NCBI RefSeq assembly: GCF_003574215.1
Contig: NZ_AP018558.1
Coordinates: forward strand, 1-64,000
From: Hydrogenophilus thermoluteolus
GTDB taxonomy: Bacteria > Pseudomonadota > Gammaproteobacteria > Burkholderiales > Rhodocyclaceae
Length of the DNA stretch: 64,000 nucleotides
Direction: 5' to 3'
Part shown: positions 8,358 through 16,238 of the stretch, in pieces
Layout: each line of letters begins with the position of its first letter
How positions within the stretch are numbered: position 1 is the first letter of the stretch
Notes under the pieces: model-generated
What the model was told of the DNA's origin: nothing
Databases searched by the model: none
What the model saw: the letters and a program-made list of their open reading frames with translations, nothing else
Made by a program: the position numbers and the translations under genes

Positions 8358-9371
8358 ATGAAACTTCGCAACACCCTTTCCCTGGTCGCCACGCTTGCCG
8401 TAGCGGGTGTCGTCACAACCCCGGCGGTGACCTTCGCGGCGGAAAAAATAGTGAAGATCGACGGTTCGAGCACCGTCTATCCCGTCACCGAAGCCGTTGC
8501 GGAGGAGTTCCAGACCGCGCAACGCGGCAAGGTGAAAGTCACGGTTGGCATTTCCGGCACCGGCGGCGGTTTCAAGAAGTTTTGCCGTGGTGAGACCGAT
8601 ATCTCCAACGCGTCGCGTCCGATTCTCGACAACGAGATGAAGTTGTGCGCCGAAAACGGCATCCAGTACATCGAACTCCCTGTGGCGTTCGACGCGCTCA
8701 CCGTGGTGATCAACCCGAAAAACACCTGGGCCGAAGAGATGACGGTTGCCGAACTCAAGAAGATGTGGTCGCCCGAAGCGCAAGGGGTGATCACCAACTG
8801 GAAGCAGGTCTCTCCCCGTTTTCCGGATCGGCCGCTCAAACTCGCGGGTGCTGGGTCGGATTCGGGAACGTTCGACTATTTCACCGAAGCGATCGTGGGT
8901 AAAGCCAAGTCGAGCCGTGGCGACTACCTGGCGTCTGAGGACGACAACGTGGTCGTGCAGTTCGTGAGCTCGGATGAGAACGCGCTCGGTTACTTCGGCC
9001 TGGCGTACTATCTTGAGAACCAAGACAAACTGAAAGCGGTGAAGATCAAGAAGGACGAAAATTCGCCAGCGGTCGCGCCCAGCGTCGAAACGGTGAATAA
9101 CGGTACCTATCAACCGCTTTCGCGCCCGATCTTCATCTACGTCAATGCCAAAGCGGCCAAAGAGAAACCGGAAGTGCGTGAATTCGTCGCGTTCTACCTC
9201 AAGCACGCTGGAAAGTTGGCCAAAGAGGTGGGGTACGTCAATTTGCCCGACCGTGCGTATGAGCTGGCGATGAAGAATTTCCAAGCGATGAAGACGGGTA
9301 CCGCTTTCGGTGGCCATGCCGAAGTGGGTGTGAGCGTCGAAGAACTGCTTGCGCGCGAAACCAAGGAGTAA
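8358..9371 (+). CDS. pstS: Phosphate ABC transporter substrate-binding protein PstS
   Basis: The periplasmic phosphate receptor of the high-affinity Pst importer. The 337-residue product has a Sec signal peptide (cleavage after about residue 26, near TFA-AEK). The mature start KIVKIDGSSTVYPVTEAVAEE and the downstream GTGGGFKKFCRGETDISNASR are hallmark phosphate-binding segments; AGSDSGTFDYF is another. The reading frame is open further upstream, but the ATG at 8358 was chosen because AAAGGAG at 8344-8350 precedes it by 7 nt and it supplies the signal peptide. The gene is under a Pho box and followed by a strong terminator that probably limits expression of pstCAB relative to pstS. Confidence 0.96.
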   Translation: MKLRNTLSLVATLAVAGVVTTPAVTFAAEKIVKIDGSSTVYPVTEAVAEEFQTAQRGKVKVTVGISGTGGGFKKFCRGETDISNASRPILDNEMKLCAENGIQYIELPVAFDALTVVINPKNTWAEEMTVAELKKMWSPEAQGVITNWKQVSPRFPDRPLKLAGAGSDSGTFDYFTEAIVGKAKSSRGDYLASEDDNVVVQFVSSDENALGYFGLAYYLENQDKLKAVKIKKDENSPAVAPSVETVNNGTYQPLSRPIFIYVNAKAAKEKPEVREFVAFYLKHAGKLAKEVGYVNLPDRAYELAMKNFQAMKTGTAFGGHAEVGVSVEELLARETKE

Positions 9372-9383
9372 ATGGTTTTAGAG

Positions 9384-9423
9384 AAAACGGCTGTGGGCAA
9401 GGGTGCGTACAGCCGTTTTTTTT
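9384..9423 (+). terminator. Intrinsic terminator / attenuator between pstS and pstC
   Basis: An 11-bp perfect stem (9384-9394 paired with 9409-9419, reading AAAACGGCTGT / ACAGCCGTTTT) closes a 14-nt loop and runs into an eight-T tract ending at 9423. It lies between the receptor gene and the permease genes. Partial read-through would give the usual excess of binding protein. Confidence 0.85.
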
Positions 9424-9457
9424 GTCTACCCTGCATCACCGACAAGGAAACCCTGTC

Positions 9458-10393
9458 GTGACCGCTGAGCCAAGCCATTGCGCATCGCTTCCTGAAGGGC
9501 ATGTCACCCATACCCGTGCCCGCAACGTCAAAGAGCGGCTGATCGAAACGGCGCTGTTCCTTGCCGCATTTTCTGCGGTGGCGACAACCGTGGCGATCGT
9601 CGCGATCCTCCTCTATGAAGGGTGGAGCTTTTTCCAGCACGTCTCACTCGTGGAATTCCTCACCCATACGCAATGGACACCGCTCTTCGAAAAAGCGGAG
9701 TATGGGGTCTTGCCGCTTATTGCTGGCACATTCACCATTTCGGCAATCGCGGTGCTGGTCGCGATTCCGCTTGGGCTCACGGTTGCGATCTACCTCTCTG
9801 AGTTTGCTTCGCATCGCGTACGCGAAACCGTCAAACCCTTTCTTGAGCTTTTGGAAGGGGTACCGACCATCGTCTACGGTTACTTTGCGCTGCTTTTCGT
9901 CACGCCGCTCTTGCAGAAACTCATTCCTGGGCTGCCCGGTTTCAACATGTTGAGCCCCGGGATCGTGATCGGGATCATGATCACGCCGTATGTGGCGTCG
10001 GTATCCGAAGACGCGATGCGCGCGGTGCCGATGGCGATGCGCGAGGCCTCGTACGCGATGGGGGCGACACGCTTCCAAACGGCAATGAAAGTGGTGTTGC
10101 CCGCCGCGATCTCCGGTGTGGTCGCCGCGTTCATCCTGGGTATTTCCCGAGCGGTCGGGGAGACGATGGTGGTTGCGATCGCTGCGGGGCAACAGCCCAA
10201 TTTCACCTTCGATCCGCGTGAGCCCGCCGCGACGATCACTGCCTACATCGTGCAGGTGGCGATGGGGGATCTGCCGCACGGGTCGATCGGTTATCAGAGT
10301 ATCTTCGCAGTCGGGTTGGTGCTCGTGGTGATCACCCTCTTTTTCAACGTGATCGGCCAATACGTGCGCCGGCGCTGGCGGGAGGCCTACTGA
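9458..10393 (+). CDS. pstC: Phosphate ABC transporter permease PstC
   Basis: One of the two inner-membrane channel subunits of the Pst importer. The 311-residue product has six hydrophobic segments and the permease EAA-type loop (AMREASYAMGATRFQTAMKV), which contacts the ATPase PstB. The start was taken as GTG at 9458 because AAGGA at 9444-9448 precedes it by 9 nt. A TTG at 9422 lies inside the terminator tract and was rejected. It ends 2 nt before pstA. Confidence 0.93.
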   Translation: MTAEPSHCASLPEGHVTHTRARNVKERLIETALFLAAFSAVATTVAIVAILLYEGWSFFQHVSLVEFLTHTQWTPLFEKAEYGVLPLIAGTFTISAIAVLVAIPLGLTVAIYLSEFASHRVRETVKPFLELLEGVPTIVYGYFALLFVTPLLQKLIPGLPGFNMLSPGIVIGIMITPYVASVSEDAMRAVPMAMREASYAMGATRFQTAMKVVLPAAISGVVAAFILGISRAVGETMVVAIAAGQQPNFTFDPREPAATITAYIVQVAMGDLPHGSIGYQSIFAVGLVLVVITLFFNVIGQYVRRRWREAY

Positions 10394-10395
10394 TC

Positions 10396-11331
10396 ATGCA
10401 GCAGAGCGAAAAAAACGAACTTACCGCGCTGCGGCGCGATATTGCGAAGCGCCGCCGCTGGGACGTGATTTTCGGATTGATCGGCTTGGGGGCGACGCTC
10501 ATCGGAGTGATCGTGCTGTTCGCGCTCTTTACGGACCTGGTGCTCGATGGGTACCGCCACGTGGTGCAGGAAGAGTTCTATTTCAACTTCCCGTCGCGGC
10601 GGCCGGAGCGCGCCGGGATCTATTCCGCGTGGGTGGGAACGGCGTTGGTGATGATCGTGACCTTCCTGGCCGCAGCACCGCTGGGGGTTGCCGCTGCAGT
10701 CTATCTCGAAGAGTACGCGCCGAAGAACTGGCTCACGGAGCTCATCGAGATCAACGTCACCAATTTGGCCGCGGTGCCGTCGATCGTCTATGGGTTGCTC
10801 GCGCTGGGTCTCTTCGTCTATATCCTCGACTTCGGGCAAAGCATTCTCACCGCGGGGCTGACGCTCGCGTTGATGATCCTGCCGGTGGTGATCGTCGCGA
10901 CGCGTGAAGCGTTGCGCGCGATTCCCCAGCACATCAAAGAGGCGGCGTACGCGTTGGGCGCTACCCGGTGGCAGGTGGTTTCCGACCATCTGGTCCCGTA
11001 CGCGTCGGGCGGGATCCTGACCGGGGTGATCATCGGAATGGCGCGCGCGATCGGCGAAACGGCGCCGGTGATCACGATCGGGGCACTCACCTTCATCGCG
11101 TTCCTGCCGCCGATGCCTTTCGCTGGCGATCCCCCCGCAGGGCCTTTCGACTGGCTCTTTTCCCCATTTACTGTACTGCCCATCCAGATGTTCAACTGGC
11201 TTTCCCGACCACAGTCTGAGTTCCATTCGCTTGCGGCTGGGGTGGGGATCGTGATCATCGTCGCCACGCTCCTGATGAATGGTCTGGCGATCTGGCTCCG
11301 GTACCGTATTCGTCGCAATCTCACTTGGTAA
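10396..11331 (+). CDS. pstA: Phosphate ABC transporter permease PstA
   Basis: The second channel subunit of the Pst importer. The 311-residue product has an N-terminal cytoplasmic stretch (MQQSEKNELTALRRD), six predicted membrane segments and the EAA loop IKEAAYALGATRWQVVSDHLV. A periplasmic loop near residues 40-70 separates the first two helices. It is spaced 2 nt after pstC and 6 nt before pstB, consistent with one transcript. Confidence 0.94.
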   Translation: MQQSEKNELTALRRDIAKRRRWDVIFGLIGLGATLIGVIVLFALFTDLVLDGYRHVVQEEFYFNFPSRRPERAGIYSAWVGTALVMIVTFLAAAPLGVAAAVYLEEYAPKNWLTELIEINVTNLAAVPSIVYGLLALGLFVYILDFGQSILTAGLTLALMILPVVIVATREALRAIPQHIKEAAYALGATRWQVVSDHLVPYASGGILTGVIIGMARAIGETAPVITIGALTFIAFLPPMPFAGDPPAGPFDWLFSPFTVLPIQMFNWLSRPQSEFHSLAAGVGIVIIVATLLMNGLAIWLRYRIRRNLTW

Positions 11332-11337
11332 AGCACC

Positions 11338-12150
11338 ATGGATCAACCACAACGCATCGTTCATGAAGCCACCGGGGTAACACTCGACGCGCCGGTGAAA
11401 GCGCAAGCCAAAGGGTTCCACTTCTACTACGGCGCGCACCATGCGCTCAAAGACCTCAACATGCCCGTTGCGGAAAAACGGGTGACGGCGCTGATCGGCC
11501 CTTCGGGGTGCGGGAAATCGACTTTCCTGCGCAGCTTCAACCGCATGCACGACCTCTACCCGGGCAACCGCTATGTTGGTGAAATCCGTCTCTATCCGGA
11601 CGACATCAACCTGGTTTCGCCCGAAGTCGACCCGATCGAGATCCGCATGCGGGTGGCGATGGTGTTTCAGAAGCCCAACCCGTTTCCGAAATCGATCTTC
11701 GACAACGTCGCGTATGGTTTGACGGTCCGTGGCATGAAAAACCGCACCGAAATCGCGGACCGGGTGGAAGCGGCGCTCAAAGCGGCGGCGTTGTGGGACG
11801 AAGTGAAAGACCGGTTGGATGCGTTGGGCACGTCGCTTTCCGGCGGACAGCAGCAGCGGCTCTGCATCGCGCGGGCGCTTGCGGCGGAACCGGAGATTTT
11901 GCTGCTCGACGAGCCCACGTCGGCGCTCGATCCGATTGCGACCGCGTCGATCGAAGAGCTGGTGACCGAACTGCGCGACCGGGTGACGATTCTGATCGTG
12001 ACCCACAACATGCAACAAGCGGCACGGATCTCCGATTACACCGCGTTCATGTATTTGGGGGAACTGGTCGAGTTCGGCCCGACGGACGAGATCTTCGTCC
12101 GCCCGAAAAAGAAACAGACCGAAGACTACCTCACCGGCCGTTTCGGTTGA
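11338..12150 (+). CDS. pstB: Phosphate ABC transporter ATP-binding protein PstB
   Basis: The ATPase that powers phosphate import. The 270-residue product has Walker A GPSGCGKS near residue 54, a Q-loop in VAMVFQKPNPFPKSI, the ABC signature LSGGQQQR near residue 168 and Walker B ILLLDEPTSALDP, followed by the switch His in IVTHNMQQA. It is the last gene of pstSCAB. The expected downstream phoU is not present; a convergent GGDEF gene follows a short hairpin. Confidence 0.95.
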   Translation: MDQPQRIVHEATGVTLDAPVKAQAKGFHFYYGAHHALKDLNMPVAEKRVTALIGPSGCGKSTFLRSFNRMHDLYPGNRYVGEIRLYPDDINLVSPEVDPIEIRMRVAMVFQKPNPFPKSIFDNVAYGLTVRGMKNRTEIADRVEAALKAAALWDEVKDRLDALGTSLSGGQQQRLCIARALAAEPEILLLDEPTSALDPIATASIEELVTELRDRVTILIVTHNMQQAARISDYTAFMYLGELVEFGPTDEIFVRPKKKQTEDYLTGRFG

Positions 12151-12169
12151 GCCGTCTCGGGTGCGTTAC

Positions 12170-12195
12170 AGGGGGTGTGCCGTGTCGCACCCCCT
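12170..12195. terminator. Hairpin between convergent pstB and GGDEF gene
   Basis: An 8-bp G/C-rich stem (12170-12177 with 12188-12195; AGGGGGTG / CACCCCCT) closes a 10-nt loop, in the 76-nt gap between two convergent genes. There is no T tract on either side, so it may act only weakly as a bidirectional terminator. Confidence 0.4.
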
Positions 12196-12226
12196 ACCGC
12201 TGGTTTGTGGCCAGAGCTGGCGCGGC

Positions 12227-13798
12227 TTATGGTTGGCGGGCGGCCACGACCCGGTTCTTGCCCGCGCGTTTCGCGGTGTAGAGCGCTTCGTCGGCGCGGG
12301 CGACCAGCTGTTCGAGCGTTTCGCCGTCACCTAGCCATTCGGCGACGCCAGCGCTGAAGGTGATCACGTGGTGGCGATCGTCGTAGAAGAAGAGCGATTT
12401 GGTGAGCTCGCGCTGCAGGCGTTGGACCACCCGCTCGGCCACGGAGCGATCGGTTTCGGGAAAGACGATCACGAACTCTTCGCCCCCCCAACGGGCGATG
12501 CCATCCTGCGGACGCAGATAGCGTTTCGCGATCGCGGCCAGGTGCTGTAACGCCCGGTCTCCGGCCAGATGACCGAAGGTATCGTTGAATTTCTTGAAAT
12601 TGTCGAGGTCGAGCACCGCGAGCGAGAGCGGCGTCTGTAAGCGGAGCGCACGCGCTTTTTCGCGGTGCCAGAAATTTTCCAAACCGCGGCGGTTCTTCAG
12701 GCCCGTGAGCGGGTCGCTCACCGTCTGTTGCGACAATTCGCGCAGCTCTTGTTCGAGCCGCTCCATCCGTTCGCGCGTCGCCAACAGCTCTTGCTGGATG
12801 CGCTGTGCCGTTTGCGAAATCTGCGCAGAAGAGTGGTGCATGAACTGAGTGCGTTCAACCGTTTGCACCAATACGTCGCGCAGTTCGGTGAGGGTTTTTG
12901 CCTGCTGAACTTTGGCAACCGTTTTCTTGAGTTCGTCGGCGTACTGACCGCTGTCGCTCGAAAACGACGCAAGCCGTTCGATCACGACGGAGAGGAGTTC
13001 GCGGATCTCCACTTCGGCTTTGCGCCGTTCGTCGATCACCTGGCGTTGCGCGTCGATCAATTGTTCGAGCCGTTCGCTCGCCTCCTCCAAAATGCCCGCT
13101 TCGTGCATCCGCGCAAGCGCGTCGCGGATGAATTTGACCTGTTGCCGCGCCAGTTCCGCTTCGAGCACGAAATTGTCGAGGTGGCGCAACATCAATTCGA
13201 CCAGCCGCGTGAGGTCGCGCGCATGGTCGCTTACCGCGATCGCGATCGGCGCCGCGGCCTCGATGAAGAGTCGCAATTCGTGCGCCAGTTCCGCCGTCAT
13301 GGGTTCCGCATCGAGGCGCTGCAACAGCGAAACCGCGATCTCGTGCAGGTCGGCTTCTGGGTTGAGGAACGGGAGAAAAAGCTCGCGGATCACCGCAGCA
13401 AAGAGTTCGTTGAACTCGCGGTCGAACGCGGCAGGCTGTGGCGCTGGAGCCGCGGTCGCGGAAACGGAATGGGGATGTTCCGGCTCGTTGGCCAGAAACC
13501 ATTCGGCCGCCCGTTCGAGCGCGGGTTGCGCGGCGGTGTAGTTGCGTTTGGCGAGCGCGTCGTGGGCGATTTTCAGGTGGCGCGCGATCTCGGGGGGATC
13601 GCTGGGCAGCAGTTTCGCGAGTGTTTGGAGCAAAACCGGCGTGGCAGGAGTCGGGGGGACGGGCAGACCGCGCACGTCGAAATAGGTTTCGCGCAATGCG
13701 TCGCCACTCAAACGCGTGCCGAAGCGCTCGATCAGCCGGGCGATGATCGGCCGTAACTCCTCCGTTGCCGCCCCGTTTTTGTTATGCTTCGTACTCAA
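12227..13798 (-). CDS. Diguanylate cyclase (GGDEF) with coiled-coil N-terminus
   Basis: Makes cyclic di-GMP from two GTP. The 523-residue product ends in a full GGDEF domain: DPLTGLKNRRGL at its start, LDLDNFKKFNDTFGHLAGD, then GGEEF near residues 437-441. The inhibitory I-site RxxD (RPQD) lies exactly five residues before GGEEF, so product inhibition is expected. Residues 1-230 are alpha-helical without a recognisable sensor; residues about 250-360 look coiled-coil and contain no membrane segment, so it is probably cytoplasmic. The start is TTG at 13798, supported by GAGGG eight nucleotides upstream on the minus strand. It is divergent from an HD-GYP gene, pairing synthesis and breakdown of the same messenger. 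Confidence 0.9.
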   Translation of the reverse strand: MSTKHNKNGAATEELRPIIARLIERFGTRLSGDALRETYFDVRGLPVPPTPATPVLLQTLAKLLPSDPPEIARHLKIAHDALAKRNYTAAQPALERAAEWFLANEPEHPHSVSATAAPAPQPAAFDREFNELFAAVIRELFLPFLNPEADLHEIAVSLLQRLDAEPMTAELAHELRLFIEAAAPIAIAVSDHARDLTRLVELMLRHLDNFVLEAELARQQVKFIRDALARMHEAGILEEASERLEQLIDAQRQVIDERRKAEVEIRELLSVVIERLASFSSDSGQYADELKKTVAKVQQAKTLTELRDVLVQTVERTQFMHHSSAQISQTAQRIQQELLATRERMERLEQELRELSQQTVSDPLTGLKNRRGLENFWHREKARALRLQTPLSLAVLDLDNFKKFNDTFGHLAGDRALQHLAAIAKRYLRPQDGIARWGGEEFVIVFPETDRSVAERVVQRLQRELTKSLFFYDDRHHVITFSAGVAEWLGDGETLEQLVARADEALYTAKRAGKNRVVAARQP

Positions 13799-13851
13799 GC
13801 CGTTACCCTCTTTTTTTCTTTGCCAAAGTATATAACAAAGGTTGGAAGCGC

Positions 13852-15144
13852 GTGCGCGAACGTCGTGATCCGTTACCCGAAGTCTCTCTCGAGCAGTTGC
13901 AACCCGGGGTCCATATCGAGCTCGACCTGCCGTGGCTCGACCATCCCTTCTGGTTCAACGCATTCACGATCAAAGACGAGGCGCAGTTGGCCGAACTCAA
14001 AGCGTTGGGGTTGACGAAGGTGCGGTGGAACCCCAAAAAGAGCCGGGTACCGCCGCTGCCGCCTCCAGAAAAGGGAACCGCACAGCCGACAACCGAATCC
14101 CAGCAAGCGGTAGCCAATGTCGAGAAGGTTCGGGCGCAGATCGCGGCGCAACGGGCCGACAAACGCAAACAGCACGAAGCGGTGGTGGCGATGCGCCGAA
14201 CGTTGGCCCGCTGCCAAGAGGCCTACCAGGCAACCACCGAACGCACCCGAGCGGCGCTTGCCGCGATCGACCGCGGACAGCCCGACGGCGCGCGGTTGGC
14301 GCGCGATGTCGCTGCAGAGGCGGCGAGCCGTTTCACCCCGCAGGCGGAGGTGGTATTGCAGCTCATCGCCGAGCATGCGCACGACGAGGGGGCGACGGGC
14401 CATGCGCTCAACACGATGGTGGTGGCGCAGATGCTCGCGCATCGCATGGGCTTCGATCAGGCACAGATCGAGGCGGTGGGCACCGCAGCGCTGCTGCACG
14501 ATATCGGCAAAGCGCGCATTCCCACGAGCGTGCTCTATAACACGAAGCGAAACCGCGCCGAAGAGCGACTCTATCGCCTCCATCCGGTCTATGGGGCGGA
14601 ATGGTTGGCCGAAATCCCAGGAATAGCCGACGAGATCCGTCTTTGGGTTCGTGCGCACCACGAGCGCATCGACGGCAAGGGGTTTCCCGATGGCTTGGCG
14701 GACGATGCAGTGCCGCTCGCGGCGCAGATCGTCGGGTTGGCGAACCGCTTCGACAATCTCTGTAACCCGATCCCCGGGCTACCTGCATTGCCGCCCGCGA
14801 AAGCGGTGGCGTGGCTCTATCGCCACGAAAAGGGGGCATGGAACGAGGCGCTCTTCGCCGTCTTCGTCAAGATGATCGGTGTCTATCCGCCCGGGACCTT
14901 CGTCCGTCTGTCCAACGACGCGGTGGGGTTGGTGTTGCGCAATAGCCCCCGGGATCCGTTGCGCCCGTGGGTGCTGCTCTATGAGCCCGAAACGCCGCGC
15001 AGCGAACTGGTTGCGATCGACCTCACGACGGTTCCCGACGTGACCATCGCCGAAGCGGTGCCACCGGAACGCTTGCCGCCGGAGGTGGTCGAAACGCTCG
15101 ACCCCAGGTGCAAGGTCCGTTATTTTCACGACGTGGCGCGCTGA
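13852..15144 (+). CDS. HD-GYP domain c-di-GMP phosphodiesterase, DUF3391 N-terminus
   Basis: Predicted cyclic di-GMP phosphodiesterase. Residues about 8-60 match DUF3391 (VSLEQLQPGVHIELDLPWLDHPFWF), the N-terminal module of many HD-GYP proteins. A helical linker follows. The HD-GYP domain contains the HD pair in LLHDIGKARIP near residue 214 and HERIDGKGFPDGLA near residue 270, with Phe in place of the Tyr of GYP. The GTG start at 13852 gives the expected DUF3391 beginning; the open frame extends further upstream but has no family match there. Product is 430 residues. It is divergent from the GGDEF gene with about 50 nt between starts. Confidence 0.88.
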   Translation: MRERRDPLPEVSLEQLQPGVHIELDLPWLDHPFWFNAFTIKDEAQLAELKALGLTKVRWNPKKSRVPPLPPPEKGTAQPTTESQQAVANVEKVRAQIAAQRADKRKQHEAVVAMRRTLARCQEAYQATTERTRAALAAIDRGQPDGARLARDVAAEAASRFTPQAEVVLQLIAEHAHDEGATGHALNTMVVAQMLAHRMGFDQAQIEAVGTAALLHDIGKARIPTSVLYNTKRNRAEERLYRLHPVYGAEWLAEIPGIADEIRLWVRAHHERIDGKGFPDGLADDAVPLAAQIVGLANRFDNLCNPIPGLPALPPAKAVAWLYRHEKGAWNEALFAVFVKMIGVYPPGTFVRLSNDAVGLVLRNSPRDPLRPWVLLYEPETPRSELVAIDLTTVPDVTIAEAVPPERLPPEVVETLDPRCKVRYFHDVAR

Positions 15145-15210
15145 TCCTGGCGTACGGTTCGAGAGGGGTTGGGTCGATTGGTCGAAAGCAGTTGAGGGCA
15201 AAGGGAAGAA

Positions 15211-16236
15211 ATGCGTTTTTTCATTACCGGAACAGCCGGTTTCATCGGTTTTCACTTGGCGCAGCAGTTGCTCGAAGCGGGTCATACGGTCACCGGCTTC
15301 GACGGGCTGACCGACTATTACGACGTAACCCTCAAACGCCGCCGCCACGCGCTTCTTACCATGTATCCGGCGTTCACCGCGGTGGAAGCGCTGCTCGAGG
15401 ATCAGACGGCGTTGGATCGCGCAGTGGATGCGGCGCAGCCGGAGGTGATCGTCCATTTGGCCGCGCAGGCCGGGGTGCGTTACAGCTTGGAAAATCCGCG
15501 TGCGTATATCGACGCGAACCTGGTGGGCACGTTTCACCTTTTGGAAGCGGCAAAACGGGTGCAGCCCAAGCACCTGTTGCTGGCGTCTACAAGCAGCGTC
15601 TATGGCGCGAACCGCGAGATGCCATTCGTCGAAACCCAGCCGACCGAGACGCCGCTCACCCTCTACGCCGCGACCAAAAAGGCGAACGAAGCGATGGCGC
15701 ACGCCTACGCGCACCTGTGGCAGCTTCCCACCACCCTTTTTCGCTTCTTCACCGTCTATGGCCCGTGGGGTCGGCCCGATATGGCGCTCTTCAAATTCAC
15801 CCGCGGCATTCTCGACGGCACGCCGATCGAGATCTACAACCACGGTGAGATGTACCGCGATTTCACCTATATCGACGACTTGGTGCGCGCGATTTGCTTG
15901 CTGGTCGACGTGCCGCCACCCCCTCCGTCGGCGCGTACCGAAGAACACGGTTGGCAGCCGATTCCTGGCGATACGCTGAGCCCGGTTGCGCCATGGCGGG
16001 TGGTCAATATCGGCAATTCGCAACCGGTGCGGCTGTTGGATTTCGTCGATGCCCTCGAAAAAGCGCTCGGAAAAAAGGCGGTTCGCCGCTACCTCCCCAT
16101 GCAAAAGGGCGATGTCCCGGCAACGTGGGCCGACTGTTCGCTGCTCGAGCGGCTCACGGGGTACACGCCGCAGACTCCGGTTGCCGAAGGGGTGGCGCGG
16201 TTCGTGGCGTGGTATCGCGACTATACCGGGAGATGA
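15211..16236 (+). CDS. NAD-dependent UDP-glucuronate 4-epimerase-like protein
   Basis: A short-chain dehydrogenase-type sugar-nucleotide epimerase. The 341-residue product has the NAD-binding GTAGFIGFH at residues 7-15, the STSSVYG catalytic segment and YAATK (Tyr152, Lys156). The pattern MYRDFTYIDDLVRAI and the GRPDMALFKFTRGI segment are those of UDP-glucuronate 4-epimerases that supply galacturonate for surface polysaccharide. Substrate is inferred from resemblance; other UDP-sugar epimerases are possible. No other polysaccharide gene is adjacent. Ribosome binding site AAGGGAAG precedes the ATG. Confidence 0.85.
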   Translation: MRFFITGTAGFIGFHLAQQLLEAGHTVTGFDGLTDYYDVTLKRRRHALLTMYPAFTAVEALLEDQTALDRAVDAAQPEVIVHLAAQAGVRYSLENPRAYIDANLVGTFHLLEAAKRVQPKHLLLASTSSVYGANREMPFVETQPTETPLTLYAATKKANEAMAHAYAHLWQLPTTLFRFFTVYGPWGRPDMALFKFTRGILDGTPIEIYNHGEMYRDFTYIDDLVRAICLLVDVPPPPPSARTEEHGWQPIPGDTLSPVAPWRVVNIGNSQPVRLLDFVDALEKALGKKAVRRYLPMQKGDVPATWADCSLLERLTGYTPQTPVAEGVARFVAWYRDYTGR

Positions 16237-16238
16237 GG

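Noticed and set aside
9422..9457. TTG at 9422 as the start of pstC
   Set aside because: It lies in the T tract of the pstS terminator and lacks a ribosome binding site; GTG at 9458 has one.
15894..16238. Upstream extension of the AAA/PD-(D/E)XK frame
   Set aside because: It is the alternative frame of the epimerase gene; the family's conserved start begins at 16239.
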